DNA of 64,000 nt. Origin: Comamonadaceae bacterium. GTDB taxonomy: Bacteria > Pseudomonadota > Gammaproteobacteria > Burkholderiales > Burkholderiaceae_C. This document shows, in pieces, positions 16,714-24,910 of this stretch (its first letter is position 1; each line of letters begins with the position of its first letter). Location: positions 1 to 64,000 of the forward strand of contig CANJPU010000012.1 of NCBI GenBank assembly GCA_947476285.1. Direction: 5' to 3'. The notes beneath the pieces are model-generated. The model saw nothing but the letters and a program-made list of their open reading frames with translations. It made no database searches and was not told where the DNA came from. A program made the translations under genes and the position numbers.

Positions 16714-18663
16714 TCAGAACTTCACGCGCGCTGCCGCGGTGAATGTGCGCCCCGCCTCAGGGTAGATCGCGCCAGTCACGCCGGCAGCACAGGCGAAGGC
16801 CTGCGTGTAGTGCTTCTTGTCCATCAGATTGCCCACCCCCAGTGACAGTTCCACTTGCCTCCATTGGTAAGCGTAGCGCACATCCGCAGTGCTGTAGGCC
16901 GGCATGGAGCAGGCGTTGTTGAAGTCAGGATGTTGCGTGGATACCCAGTTCACGCCGCCGCTGATGCGATGCGCGCCGGCGGGCGTCCAGTCAGCTCGCA
17001 GCGACACGCTGCGCGCTGGCACCAGGGGAACCTTGCGCCCCGCATAAGTGCCCGAGCGGAAGATTGAATCGCGCACGCTCGCGTTCATGCGCAAAGCCAA
17101 CGCGGAGTTGATCGCATGCGACGCATCGAGCTCCAGTCCCTGCCTGCGAGTCGGATCAAAATTGACGTTGGCGCCCGGAAATCCGAAGGGGCCCGCCGCA
17201 CTCGGATCGAAACCAATCTCGTTGTCGATCATGCTGCGGTACAGGCGCGCCTCCACGCGCGATGCCATGCCCGCCCAGCGCAGGCCCAGCTCTACATCGC
17301 GCGAGGTCTGCGGCTTGAGCGTCGCGCCAGGCGAGGTGTAGTTGAACTCATCCACGCTGGCCAGCCGAAAGCTGCTGCCGATGCGGCCAAATGCAGTCAG
17401 CCCCGAGGCCACCGGATGGCTCACACCCAACTCCCAAGCCTTGATGCGATCGGCCAGGCCGGACGCGGCGGAGGTATTGCTCTTGACAATGCGCTCGCTG
17501 CGCAGGCCGGCGCTCAATCGCGTGCCACCTGCCAGAGTGATGTCGTCCTTGAGATACCAGGCGCGCGAAGTCTGGCTGGCGGTGGAGCCGAAAGCGCCCA
17601 GCACTTCGCGCGTCCAGCTTGCGTAGTCGGTGCCGATGGCAAGCAGGTTTTTCGCGCCCGCAAGGCTTGACTCGTTGTGTGCGCGCAGCGAATAGTTGTT
17701 CGACTCGGTGTCGTAGTCATACACAAAACCGCTGTTGAGACTGCGCAAGCGCTTCTCGCGCCGGCCCGCATCGCCAGCAAGTTGCCAATTGCCAAGCTGC
17801 GCCTGCGCGAACACACTGGAGCGCTCGGAGCGGATGCTGGCTTTGTCGCCCGGCGTGGTGGTCTGGCGCGGATTGGCCGCGTACTGCGCTGCCGTCAGAC
17901 TGCCGGGCAAACCAGTGTCCAACGAGTCGGTGGCCATGCGCCCGCCCAGCCGCAGCCAGTCGTTGGACCATTGGCCGATGACCGATGTGGCGTCCGTGGT
18001 GGAGCGGAAATTGTCGCGAAAATTGTCGCTATCGCGCTTCTGGCCCGAAGCGTCCAGAGAAAAACCGCCCGCTGCCACTGTGGCGTTGGCCCGCAGTTCA
18101 CGCAGGCCATTGCTGCCGGCGCCGGCATACACCGATGCGCTGTTGCGCCGCTCCTTGCCCAGCCCCGCTTTGGTGGTGATGATGATGACCCCGCCAGTGG
18201 CACCCTCGCCATAGATGACCGAGCCGCTGCCGCGCAAGACCTCGATGCGCTCGACCGATTCGATTGGAATGCCAGACAGGCGCGTGCCGCTCAAATCGGC
18301 CTCGCTCACGCGCAGGCCATCCACGATCACCACCTGGTTGTTGTCTGCGGTGGAGCCAAAGCCCCGCAGGTCCAGGCTGTATTCACCCCCGCCGAAAAAA
18401 TCTTGACGGCCCACCACGCCCAGCACCCGCATCAGGGCTTCGTTGATGGTGGTGGCGCCAGAGTCGACAATCTCCTGCGCGGTGACGACGCTCACCCCCA
18501 CTGGCAGCGATTGGGCGGGCTCGGCAAAACGAGTGGCGCTGACCACCGTCTCTTTGAGGGCCGGAGCCTGGGCAAAAGCACCAGGAGCGAAAGCGAACGG
18601 AAACGCGGCGGCCAGCTCCACGTGCAGCATGGCTGCGCGCGATGGAAAACGAGAATAAATCAT
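16714..18663 (-). CDS. btuB: TonB-dependent outer membrane cobalamin receptor
   Basis: 649 aa from ATG 18663; signal peptide ends at FAPGAFAQA. The plug domain starts near LKETVVSATRFAEPAQSLPVGVSVVTAQEI and contains NQVVIVDGLRVSEADLSGTRLSGIPIESVERIEVLRGSGSVIYGEGATGGVI in the family order. The barrel ends in the C-terminal aromatic residue (AARVKF), needed for BAM insertion. Specificity for cobalamin is inferred from the cobalamin riboswitch located in its leader and from the downstream btu genes. First gene of the operon; 33 bp precede the next gene. Confidence 0.9.
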   Translation of the reverse strand: MIYSRFPSRAAMLHVELAAAFPFAFAPGAFAQAPALKETVVSATRFAEPAQSLPVGVSVVTAQEIVDSGATTINEALMRVLGVVGRQDFFGGGEYSLDLRGFGSTADNNQVVIVDGLRVSEADLSGTRLSGIPIESVERIEVLRGSGSVIYGEGATGGVIIITTKAGLGKERRNSASVYAGAGSNGLRELRANATVAAGGFSLDASGQKRDSDNFRDNFRSTTDATSVIGQWSNDWLRLGGRMATDSLDTGLPGSLTAAQYAANPRQTTTPGDKASIRSERSSVFAQAQLGNWQLAGDAGRREKRLRSLNSGFVYDYDTESNNYSLRAHNESSLAGAKNLLAIGTDYASWTREVLGAFGSTASQTSRAWYLKDDITLAGGTRLSAGLRSERIVKSNTSAASGLADRIKAWELGVSHPVASGLTAFGRIGSSFRLASVDEFNYTSPGATLKPQTSRDVELGLRWAGMASRVEARLYRSMIDNEIGFDPSAAGPFGFPGANVNFDPTRRQGLELDASHAINSALALRMNASVRDSIFRSGTYAGRKVPLVPARSVSLRADWTPAGAHRISGGVNWVSTQHPDFNNACSMPAYSTADVRYAYQWRQVELSLGVGNLMDKKHYTQAFACAAGVTGAIYPEAGRTFTAAARVKF

Positions 18664-18756
18664 GGATGAAACGAACCTGCGAATAACCCGGACCGGCTTC
18701 CCCGCCAGTACAGTGGGCGTAAACGGCCGCGCAGCCCGAAGGCAACGCAACCACGT

Positions 18757-18985
18757 TGTTGGCCGGTATCCGGGCTTGCGGGTCAACTTGTGTCACCTTC
18801 CCAGGCGCGCTGTTCAGACGCGCCCAGTGGTTCAATCGACAAAAGCCAAATCTCCCGAGAGGGAAACTCGAAACCGCTTACCGTTGCGGGGGCAGCGCAG
18901 GTTAGTCAAATCGTTTTGTAACGGCCCGACGCCCTGCTTCCCGTTGAACTGCGGCATGCGAACCACACCGCGAGCACCAACGGGA
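18757..18985 (-). promoter_or_regulatory. Cobalamin riboswitch in the btuB leader
   Basis: On the minus strand the leader has the conserved blocks in the right order: GGTGCTCGCGGTGTG and GGGAAGCAGGG-like P2/P3 region (about 18985-18935), GCTGCCCCCGCAACGGTAAG (18878-18897), CCACTGGGCG (18821-18830), CCTGGGAAGGTGACA (about 18791-18805), and the B12-box type end CCGGATACCGGCC (18760-18772). It lies 94 bp before the btuB ATG. AdoCbl binding would shut off the uptake operon. Boundaries are approximate. Confidence 0.93.
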
Positions 18986-19021
18986 TCATTTTACGGTTGA
19001 ACCCAGCCACAAAACAATACA

Positions 19022-19246
19022 ATGCTTTCTGCTATGCCCAGCGCCCCCCAAATCGATCAGGTCGCCGAGCGCATCGAGCGGCTGCTCGTGCGCTACGAAG
19101 AATTGCAGCGCACCAACGCGCTGCTCGCCCAGCAGGTCGAGACACTCACCCAAGAACGCGAATCCCTTAGGTCGCGTCTGTCAGCGGCGCGTTCGCGCGT
19201 CGACGCACTGCTCGAACGCATCCCCGAATTCAAAAACGCCGCATGA
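19022..19246 (+). CDS. ZapB-like coiled-coil protein (TIGR02449 type)
   Basis: 74 aa, almost entirely one coiled coil: AERIERLLVRYEELQRTNALLAQQVETLTQERESLRSRLSAARSRVDALLERIP. In betaproteobacteria this small family sits directly before zapA and is thought to work like ZapB in Z-ring organisation. An alternative start is ATG 19034. Its stop overlaps the zapA start (ATGA, 19243-19246), so translation is coupled. Confidence 0.87.
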   Translation: MLSAMPSAPQIDQVAERIERLLVRYEELQRTNALLAQQVETLTQERESLRSRLSAARSRVDALLERIPEFKNAA

Positions 19247-19608
19247 CCGTGATGAAGCAGCTTGAAGTCCAGATCATGGGGCAGAGCTATCTGCTGGCCT
19301 GCCCCGAAGGTGGCGAGCAGCGCCTGCTAGAAGCCGTCCTGCGGGTGGACACTGCCATGTGCAAAATTCGCGATGCAGGCAAAGTCAAGGCGCGCGACCG
19401 CATCGCGGTGCTGGCCGCCCTCAACCTCGCCTTCGACCCTGCCAGCCGACCAAGCGGCGACAATCTGAATGCGCCCCTGGTGGCCTCGGACCTACCGGTC
19501 CAGGGCAAGAAGCTCTCGAACGGTGCCGACCCTCAAGATGATGCCCGCTTAAGCGCACTGCTGGCACGCCTTGACCAGGCCTTGGGCGAAGACGGCCGAC
19601 TGCTCTGA
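19243..19608 (+). CDS. zapA: Cell division protein ZapA
   Basis: 121 aa. The N-terminal half has the ZapA pattern KQLEVQIMGQSYLLACPEGGEQRLLEAVLRVDTAMCKIRDAGKVKARDRIAVLAALNLA. The C-terminal part is a variable helical tail ending LSALLARLDQALGEDGRLL. ZapA binds FtsZ and bundles protofilaments at mid-cell. It is followed by the 6S RNA gene, the usual neighbour in proteobacteria, which supports both calls. Confidence 0.93.
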   Translation: MTVMKQLEVQIMGQSYLLACPEGGEQRLLEAVLRVDTAMCKIRDAGKVKARDRIAVLAALNLAFDPASRPSGDNLNAPLVASDLPVQGKKLSNGADPQDDARLSALLARLDQALGEDGRLL

Positions 19609-19730
19609 CACCGAAGGCGCCTGTGCGGGGGCGCAGCAGCGCAAGCGGGCTCACTGTCAAGAGAATCAACAGAAATATTTTTTCGCAAGTTGTGGCGTCC
19701 GCATGTCACCCACATACCATTTAGCGCGCC

Positions 19731-19736
19731 TACAAT
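19731..19736 (+). promoter_or_regulatory. -10 element of the 6S RNA promoter
   Basis: TACAAT lies 6 bp upstream of the predicted 6S 5' end (about 19742). The -35 region (about 19708-19713) is a poor match to consensus. Confidence 0.55.
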
Positions 19737-19741
19737 GCAAT

Positions 19742-19917
19742 CGTCTGCGGTGCATGCTGGGCTTTATATTTCCTTGAACCAATGCTCTTAGAGCCCGGGC
19801 TTGGAACATCGCTTGGTGAGCGTGATCGTCTCGCGTCAGATGAACCCAACGCCAAGTTGACCTCGCCCACCTGAACCCCGGTTCAGGATGCCGGTCCGGT
19901 GGCACCTGCAGACACCT
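19742..19917 (+). ncRNA. ssrS: 6S RNA
   Basis: A region of about 175 nt just after zapA. Its ends pair: GTCTGCGGTGC at 19743-19753 with GCACCTGCAGAC at 19902-19913, then TTTT. Internal parts resemble 6S RNAs: GAGCCCGGGCTTGG, GCTTGGTGAGCGTGATCG and CACCTGAACCCCGGTTCAGG, the last like the E. coli segment with CCTTGAACCAAGGGTTCAAGG. 6S RNA traps sigma70 RNA polymerase in stationary phase by mimicking an open promoter. Position after zapA is the typical synteny. Ends are estimates. Confidence 0.88.
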
Positions 19918-19921
19918 TTTC

Positions 19922-20737
19922 ATGCCCATCCCCATCACCCTGATCATCGAACTCGCCCTGCTGGGCACAGGCACCGGCTTTCTGGCCGGCCTGCTGGGCA
20001 TAGGCGGGGGCATGCTGATGGTGCCCTTCGTCACCCTCATCCTGTCGGCTCAGGGCGTTGCGCCCGGCCTGGCAGTCAAGATGGCCATCGCCACCTCCAT
20101 GGCCACCATCATCTTCACCTCCATCGCCAGCGTGCGTGCGCACCACAAGCGCGGCGCGGTGCGCTGGGACATCGTGCGCCGCCTTGCGCCCGGCATTGTC
20201 ATCGGCAGCATCATCGCCAGCCTGGGGGTGTTCGCTCTGCTCAAGGGCGCCTGGCTCGCGCTCATCTTCGGCGTGTTCGTCAGCTTTTCAGCAACCCAGA
20301 TGTTCCTGGACAAAAAGCCCAAGCCCACCCGCCAGATGCCCGGCACCGCTGGTCAACTCGCAGCAGGCGGCACCATCGGTTTCATCTCGGGCCTGGTGGG
20401 TGCTGGCGGCGGCTTCATCAGCGTGCCATTCATGAGCTGGTGCAACGTGGCCATGCACAACGCAGTGGCCACATCGGCCGCGCTGGGCTTTCCAATTGCG
20501 CTCAGCAACGTGCTGGGTTACATCATCAGTGGGCAGTCAGTGCCCGATCTGCCACCCGCCTCGTTCGGCTACATCTGGCTGCCCGGCCTGGTGGTCATCG
20601 CCACCTGCAGCTTCCTGACCGCACCTCTGGGGGCACGCGCCGCGCACGCGCTGCCTGTGGCCAAACTCAAGCGCATATTCGCCAGCATTTTGTATGTGCT
20701 GGCGGCGTATATGTTCTACAAGGGCTTGGCTGGGTGA
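19922..20737 (+). CDS. TauE/SafE-family membrane transporter
   Basis: 271 aa, about eight transmembrane segments, with two related halves: GTGTGFLAGLLGIGGGMLMVP near the N-terminus and AAGGTIGFISGLVGAGGGFISVPF in the middle. This G-x-x-x-G-x-GGG-x-x-x-P duplication defines TauE/SafE (sulfite/sulfoacetate export and related anions). Substrate not predictable. The ATG is only a few bases after the predicted 6S RNA 3' end, so readthrough of the 6S terminator or processing could couple them. Confidence 0.9.
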   Translation: MPIPITLIIELALLGTGTGFLAGLLGIGGGMLMVPFVTLILSAQGVAPGLAVKMAIATSMATIIFTSIASVRAHHKRGAVRWDIVRRLAPGIVIGSIIASLGVFALLKGAWLALIFGVFVSFSATQMFLDKKPKPTRQMPGTAGQLAAGGTIGFISGLVGAGGGFISVPFMSWCNVAMHNAVATSAALGFPIALSNVLGYIISGQSVPDLPPASFGYIWLPGLVVIATCSFLTAPLGARAAHALPVAKLKRIFASILYVLAAYMFYKGLAG

Positions 20738-20817
20738 TGGGTTGGGGGAATGGAGACGGCGCGGGACACTTTGCCATTGTCGCGGGGTGATTCACAGTTG
20801 ACCGAAAAACAAACAAT

Positions 20818-20858
20818 CAATAGAATAACTTTTAAATCGCTTAATTATCATTCTATTG
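20818..20858. promoter_or_regulatory. Inverted repeat overlapping the start of the second hip operon
   Basis: CAATAGAAT (20818-20826) and ATTCTATTG (20850-20858) form a perfect 9-bp inverted repeat in an AT-rich stretch. The right arm abuts the ATG at 20859. The placement suits an autoregulatory operator bound by the XRE protein encoded next; that role is inferred. Confidence 0.55.
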
Positions 20859-21215
20859 ATGTCAAGAAGCTCCTCTGCCATGCTCGGCGCGCCGCCTCAG
20901 GCCTTGCGCGCGCTGATTGACCTGGGGCAACGCCTGCGCGCGCACCGCGTGGCGCGCGGGCTCATGGCAGCCGACATGGCCCAGCGCCTGCTGTGTTCAC
21001 CGGCCACCTACCGCGCGCTGGAGACGGGACGGCCGGGCACCAGCATCGGCATACTGGCGCACGCGCTGTGGCTCCTGGGCCAGCTCGATTCGCTCGGTCA
21101 AACCGCACCCATGGACACTGCGCTGGCGGCCAGCCTGAGCGCGGGCCGGCGGGTGCGCCGCAGCGCGGGCAAGGTGGCCGCAGGTACCATCGGGCAGCAC
21201 GAGCGTGACTTCTGA
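20859..21215 (+). CDS. HipB-like XRE antitoxin (second hip module)
   Basis: 118 aa from ATG 20859. An XRE HTH occupies about residues 20-75: LGQRLRAHRVARGLMAADMAQRLLCSPATYRALETGRPGTSIGILAHALWLLGQLDSL. This is the variant that accompanies the shorter HipA proteins: the turn is degenerate, and a basic tail RRVRRSAGKVAAG follows. Its last 11 bases overlap the hipA-like gene start, so translation is coupled. Probably represses the operon and neutralises the kinase-like toxin. Confidence 0.8.
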   Translation: MSRSSSAMLGAPPQALRALIDLGQRLRAHRVARGLMAADMAQRLLCSPATYRALETGRPGTSIGILAHALWLLGQLDSLGQTAPMDTALAASLSAGRRVRRSAGKVAAGTIGQHERDF

Positions 21216-22449
21216 ACGCCAACTCTTTGTAGGCCTGGCCCGGCGCAGCCAGGGCGCGGTGCAAGCGGCCGGGCTGCTCAAGCTGGTGCGCCAGGGCGTG
21301 GTGGAGTCGGGCGAGTTCGCCTACGGCCTTCAGTATCTGCGGCAAGCTGGCGCCCTGCCCCTGAACCCCGCTCATCTGCCGCTGCAAGAGCGCGTGTTCG
21401 TGCTGCCGCCGACTCGGCTGCGCGATGGCGGCGCGCTGCCCCTGACCCTGCGCGACGCCCTGCCCGACACCTGGGGCCGGCGCGTGCTCGAAGCCGCCCA
21501 TGGCAGACATCTTGACGACGTGGACGTGCTGCTGCTGACCAACGAGGACCGGGTGGGCGCCATGGTGTTTGGCGAGCAATTGCCCTTGCACTGCGGCCCC
21601 GCGGCCCAGGCCGTGCACGATCTCGAGGACCTGGCGCATGCCGCCGCGCAGCTGGAGTCAGGCCGCCCGCTCAGTCGCGCGCTGCAGCGTCTGCTGGCGG
21701 GCGGCGGTAGCCTGGGCGGTTTGCGCCCCAAGGCCAGCTTTGTCCACGACGGACACAGGCACATCGCCAAATTCGAGGCCCGTGGCGACGATCACGACGT
21801 GCAGGCGCTGGAGGCTGCCACGCTGGGTCTGGCCCGGCTGTGCGGCATTGAGGTGCCGCATCACTTCCTGCAGCCACTGCGGCGTGCCAACGCCTTGGTG
21901 CTGCAGCGCTTCGACCGGCAAGGTGACTTGGCTGACGAGACGCGCCTGCACTACCTTTCAGCCAGTGCCATTCTCGACGTGCGCTACGAGAGCAGCGAGG
22001 GCAGTTACGTGGAACTGGCCCAGGCAGTGCGCCAGTTCTGCAGCGAGCCCAGGCACGCGCTCGATCAGCTGTACCGTCGCATGGTGTTCAATCTGCTGGT
22101 GGACAACAGCGATGACCACGTCAAAAACCATGGCCTGCTGCAAACTGCGCAAGGCCGCTGGCAACTGGCGCCGGCCTTCGATCTGGTCATGCAATTGAGC
22201 AACCTGGGCTACCAGGCGCTGCCGCTCATGCCCGGCCGCCTGGAATCCAGCCTGACCCTGGCGCGTGCATCGGCGGCGCAATTCGGTTTGTCAGCGGTGC
22301 GCGCGAACGCCCTGATCGAGGAGTTGGCCGACACCGTGCACACCCAAGCCGCGATCATGCTCGACGGGTATGGTGTACAGGCAGACCTGCGCCGCCGCGT
22401 GCAGGCCTGCCTTGACAAGCAAGCCCAGGTGATAGGCCTGTGGCCCTAA
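21205..22449 (+). CDS. HipA-family kinase toxin (second, divergent subfamily)
   Basis: 414 aa from GTG 21205, inside the antitoxin 3' end. HipA features: FAYGLQYL and LPLTLRDALPDTWGRRVLE (N-subdomain), GSLGGLRPKASF in place of the SGAQEK loop, HIAKFEARGDDHDV, LVLQRFDR, and the catalytic Asp in VDNSDDHVKNHGLL followed by LAPAFDLVM. This differs strongly from the HipA at 7.3 kb and belongs to the group annotated as type II HipA-family toxins with GG-x-x-PK loops. Target unknown. It ends against an enoyl-CoA hydratase remnant on the other strand. Confidence 0.85.
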   Translation: MTSERQLFVGLARRSQGAVQAAGLLKLVRQGVVESGEFAYGLQYLRQAGALPLNPAHLPLQERVFVLPPTRLRDGGALPLTLRDALPDTWGRRVLEAAHGRHLDDVDVLLLTNEDRVGAMVFGEQLPLHCGPAAQAVHDLEDLAHAAAQLESGRPLSRALQRLLAGGGSLGGLRPKASFVHDGHRHIAKFEARGDDHDVQALEAATLGLARLCGIEVPHHFLQPLRRANALVLQRFDRQGDLADETRLHYLSASAILDVRYESSEGSYVELAQAVRQFCSEPRHALDQLYRRMVFNLLVDNSDDHVKNHGLLQTAQGRWQLAPAFDLVMQLSNLGYQALPLMPGRLESSLTLARASAAQFGLSAVRANALIEELADTVHTQAAIMLDGYGVQADLRRRVQACLDKQAQVIGLWP

Positions 22450-22812
22450 CGCCCCTGCCACACCGGCCCGCGCTTCTCGGCAAACGCCTTCACGCCTTCG
22501 CGAAAATCCGCGCTGCCATAGCTGCGCTCGATCAGGTCCTGCGCGTCGGGCAGGTCGTGCAGCAGCAGGCGGCGCAAGGCTTCCTTGGTCACGGCCTGCG
22601 TCACCGGGGCCAGCGACGCCAGGTGCTCACACAATTGAGTCGCGGCCGCGTCCAGCGCATCGGCGGGCAGCACCTGGGCCAGAAATCCACAGGCCAGCGC
22701 CTCATCCGCGCCAGATTGGCCATGGACAGGCAGTTGCCCAGTGTTTTGGCGATGGGCACGCCCAGCCGTGCAGCAGGCGTCGCGATGCGGATGTCGCAGG
22801 TCGAGGCGGCCA
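22446..22812 (-). pseudogene. Enoyl-CoA hydratase/isomerase remnant
   Basis: Two crotonase fragments lie in different frames. CDIRIATPAARLGVPIAK and the following TLGNCLSMANLAR are encoded from about 22799 to 22716. The C-terminal part ADEALACGFLAQVLPADALD through FREGVKAFAEKRGPVW is encoded to 22446 in another frame. About 20 codons that normally join them are deleted, and roughly the first 90 residues are absent. The gene is clearly dead. It is squeezed between the second hipA (overlapping tails) and the aminotransferase, suggesting that insertion or rearrangement destroyed it. Confidence 0.8.
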
Positions 22813-22867
22813 ATCACATTGCAAAGCAGTTGCCACAACCTCTGGTTGTTCGCGCAATTCAAAAATA

Positions 22868-24097
22868 TCAAGCGGCCTTTTGCACCGGCATGCGTGCAGG
22901 GTGCGAAGCAAAGAAATCCATAGCGGCCTGCACGCCCGAGCCGGCGAGCTTCACGCCCGAGAGCTTGAGCCCCATCTCGCAGCCGGCCAGAGCCGCCATC
23001 AAGGTGAGGTCATTGCAGTCGCCCAGATGGCCGATGCGAAACATGCGGCCCTTGAGCTTGCCCAGGCCGGTGCCAAGCGAGCAGTCAAAGCGTTCATAGA
23101 CCACGCGGCGCACCGCGTCGGCGTCCACACCCTCGGGCATCATCACGCCGGTCAGCACAGGTGAATAGACCGCCGGGTCGGCGCACTGAATTTCAAGACC
23201 CAAGGCACGCACTGCCGCACGCACGCCCTCGCCCCAGCGCTCATGCCGCGCAAACACGGCTGGCAAACCGCCGTGTTCGGGTGCCAACAACATGTCGCAG
23301 GCCTCGGCCAGGCCGTACAGCAGATTGGTGCTGGGTGTATAGGGCCAGTAGCCGCTGCGGTTCATCTCGATGATTTCGTCCCAGGCCCAAAAGGCCTTGG
23401 GCAGCTTCGCGCTCTTGCTGCACTCAATGGCCTTGGGCGAAAGCGCATTGAAGCTGATGCCAGGGGGCAGCATCAAGCCCTTTTGCGAGCCGCTGATGGT
23501 GACATCAACGCCCCACTCGTCATGCTTGTACTGGGCCGACGCCAGCCCCGAGATGCTGTCCACCATCAGCAAGGCGGGATGCTTGGCCGCATCGATGGCG
23601 CTGCGCACTGCGGCAATGTTGCTGGTGACGCCGGTGGAGGTTTCGTTGTGCACCACGCACACGGCCTTGATCGCGTGCTGCGTATCAGCCTTCAAGCGCT
23701 CTTCGATCATCCCGGCCTGCACGCCGCGCCGCCAGCCCTCTACGCCGGGCAGACCCAGAAACTCAGTCTTCAAGCCAAGCCGCGTGGCCATCTTGTTCCA
23801 CAGGCTGGCAAAGTGACCCGTCTCGTACATCAGCACCTGGTCGCCCGGGCTGAGCACGTTGCACAGCGCGGCCTCCCACGCGCCGGTGCCCGAGGCCGGA
23901 TAGATGATCACCGGATGGCGGGTCTGAAAGATTTGCGCAATGCCCTGCAACACCCGAAGCCCCATCGCGCCGAACTCCGGCCCCCGGTGATCAATGGTGG
24001 GCAGGCTCATCGCCCGCAAGATGCGATCGGGCACCGGCGAGGGGCCCGGAATCTGCAGAAAATGCCGGCCGGTGGGGTGAAAGTCAAGCGTGAGCAT
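22868..24097 (-). CDS. Class V aminotransferase, alanine/serine-glyoxylate type
   Basis: 409 aa from ATG 24097, where family homology begins (LDFHPTGRHFLQIPGPSPVP). Motifs: IPGPSPVPDRILRAM, DHRGPEFG, IYPASGTGAWEAAL, VCVVHNETSTGV, MVDSISGLAS and the PLP Lys in TISGSQKGLMLPPG. These identify the alanine:glyoxylate / serine:glyoxylate / ureidoglycine:glyoxylate aminotransferase family. It is divergent from a GntR regulator and an FAD/Fe-S dehydrogenase; the three likely form one regulon for a glyoxylate-generating or 2-hydroxyacid pathway. Exact amino donor is not decided by sequence. Confidence 0.9.
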   Translation of the reverse strand: MLTLDFHPTGRHFLQIPGPSPVPDRILRAMSLPTIDHRGPEFGAMGLRVLQGIAQIFQTRHPVIIYPASGTGAWEAALCNVLSPGDQVLMYETGHFASLWNKMATRLGLKTEFLGLPGVEGWRRGVQAGMIEERLKADTQHAIKAVCVVHNETSTGVTSNIAAVRSAIDAAKHPALLMVDSISGLASAQYKHDEWGVDVTISGSQKGLMLPPGISFNALSPKAIECSKSAKLPKAFWAWDEIIEMNRSGYWPYTPSTNLLYGLAEACDMLLAPEHGGLPAVFARHERWGEGVRAAVRALGLEIQCADPAVYSPVLTGVMMPEGVDADAVRRVVYERFDCSLGTGLGKLKGRMFRIGHLGDCNDLTLMAALAGCEMGLKLSGVKLAGSGVQAAMDFFASHPARMPVQKAA

Positions 24098-24129
24098 AAG
24101 GGGGCCCTGAGATGCGACGGCTGCCATTT

Positions 24130-24207
24130 TTTGCATACAAAATTCAAATGTCAAGCAAATCTCGTAGGCCTTAGGGGAATTGACTGCCTACTTTTTTGCA
24201 TACAAAA
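24130..24207. promoter_or_regulatory. Paired GntR operator-like sites in divergent promoter
   Basis: The 14-mer TTTTGCATACAAAA occurs twice, at 24130-24143 and 24194-24207. The two copies share an 18-base core and are exactly 64 bp apart, about six helical turns. Each has palindromic arms TTTTG/CAAAA. They lie between the aminotransferase (minus) and gntR (plus) starts, the place expected for a FadR-type GntR dimer acting on both genes, possibly with looping. Confidence 0.7.
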
Positions 24208-24214
24208 TCCACAG

Positions 24215-24910
24215 ATGTCCACTGAAATCATCGCCATTCCTCGCACAAACCTGCATGAGCAGGTGGCCAATCGCCTGCGCCAGATGCTGGTCGAAGGCCG
24301 CATCGCACCTGGAGCCAAGCTCAACGAGCGCGAGTTGTGCGAAGTGCTCGACGTCTCGCGCACGCCGCTGCGCGAGGCAATCAAGATGCTGGCGGCCGAG
24401 GGCCTGGTGGAGTTGCTGCCCAACCGCGGCGCCATCGCAGTCGAGCTGAAAAAGGACGACATTGCCCACACCTTCGAAGTCATGGCCGCACTGGAGGCCA
24501 TGTCTGGCGAGCTGGCCGCCCAGCGCATCACCGATGCCGAGCTGGCCGAGATCCGCGCCACGCACTTCGAGATGATGGCCGCCTACACCCGACGCGATCT
24601 GTCCAGCTATTACCGCCTCAACGCCGCCATCCACCGCGCCATCAACGCCGCCGCCAAGAACCCCGTGCTCAGCGCCACCTACGAGCGCACCAACGCGCGT
24701 CTGCAGGCGCTGCGCTTTCGCTCCAACCAGGATGAAGAAAAGTGGAAGTCAGCCGTGCGCGAACATGAGCAGATGATCGAAGCCCTGGCGGCGCGCGATG
24801 GCGCCGCGATGCGCGCGGTGCTCACCTCGCATCTGAGAAACAAGCTCAGCGTGGTGATGGAGCAGCTCCATGGCGCCTTGCCAACCAAGAAACCGGGCGG
24901 CACGCGATGA
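24215..24910 (+). CDS. GntR-family regulator with FCD domain (FadR subfamily)
   Basis: 231 aa from ATG 24215; a longer open frame upstream is only a shadow of the aminotransferase. Winged-helix domain at about residues 8-75 with ERELCEVLDVSRTPLREAIKMLAAEGLVELLPNRGAIAV. The C-terminal all-helical FCD ligand domain has the metal-binding type residues in YYRLNAAIHRAI and HEQMIEALAARD. It likely senses a small organic acid and controls the divergent genes through the two TTTTGCATACAAAA sites. Its stop overlaps the next gene by ATGA. Confidence 0.93.
   Translation: MSTEIIAIPRTNLHEQVANRLRQMLVEGRIAPGAKLNERELCEVLDVSRTPLREAIKMLAAEGLVELLPNRGAIAVELKKDDIAHTFEVMAALEAMSGELAAQRITDAELAEIRATHFEMMAAYTRRDLSSYYRLNAAIHRAINAAAKNPVLSATYERTNARLQALRFRSNQDEEKWKSAVREHEQMIEALAARDGAAMRAVLTSHLRNKLSVVMEQLHGALPTKKPGGTR

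Noticed and set aside
18670-19010. Protein-coding gene in the btuB leader
   Set aside because: Several short frames exist, but the conserved cobalamin riboswitch blocks explain the stretch.
23243-24214. N-terminal extension of the GntR regulator (frame open from 23243)
   Set aside because: It is antisense to the aminotransferase gene and crosses the operator sites; family homology begins at ATG 24215.
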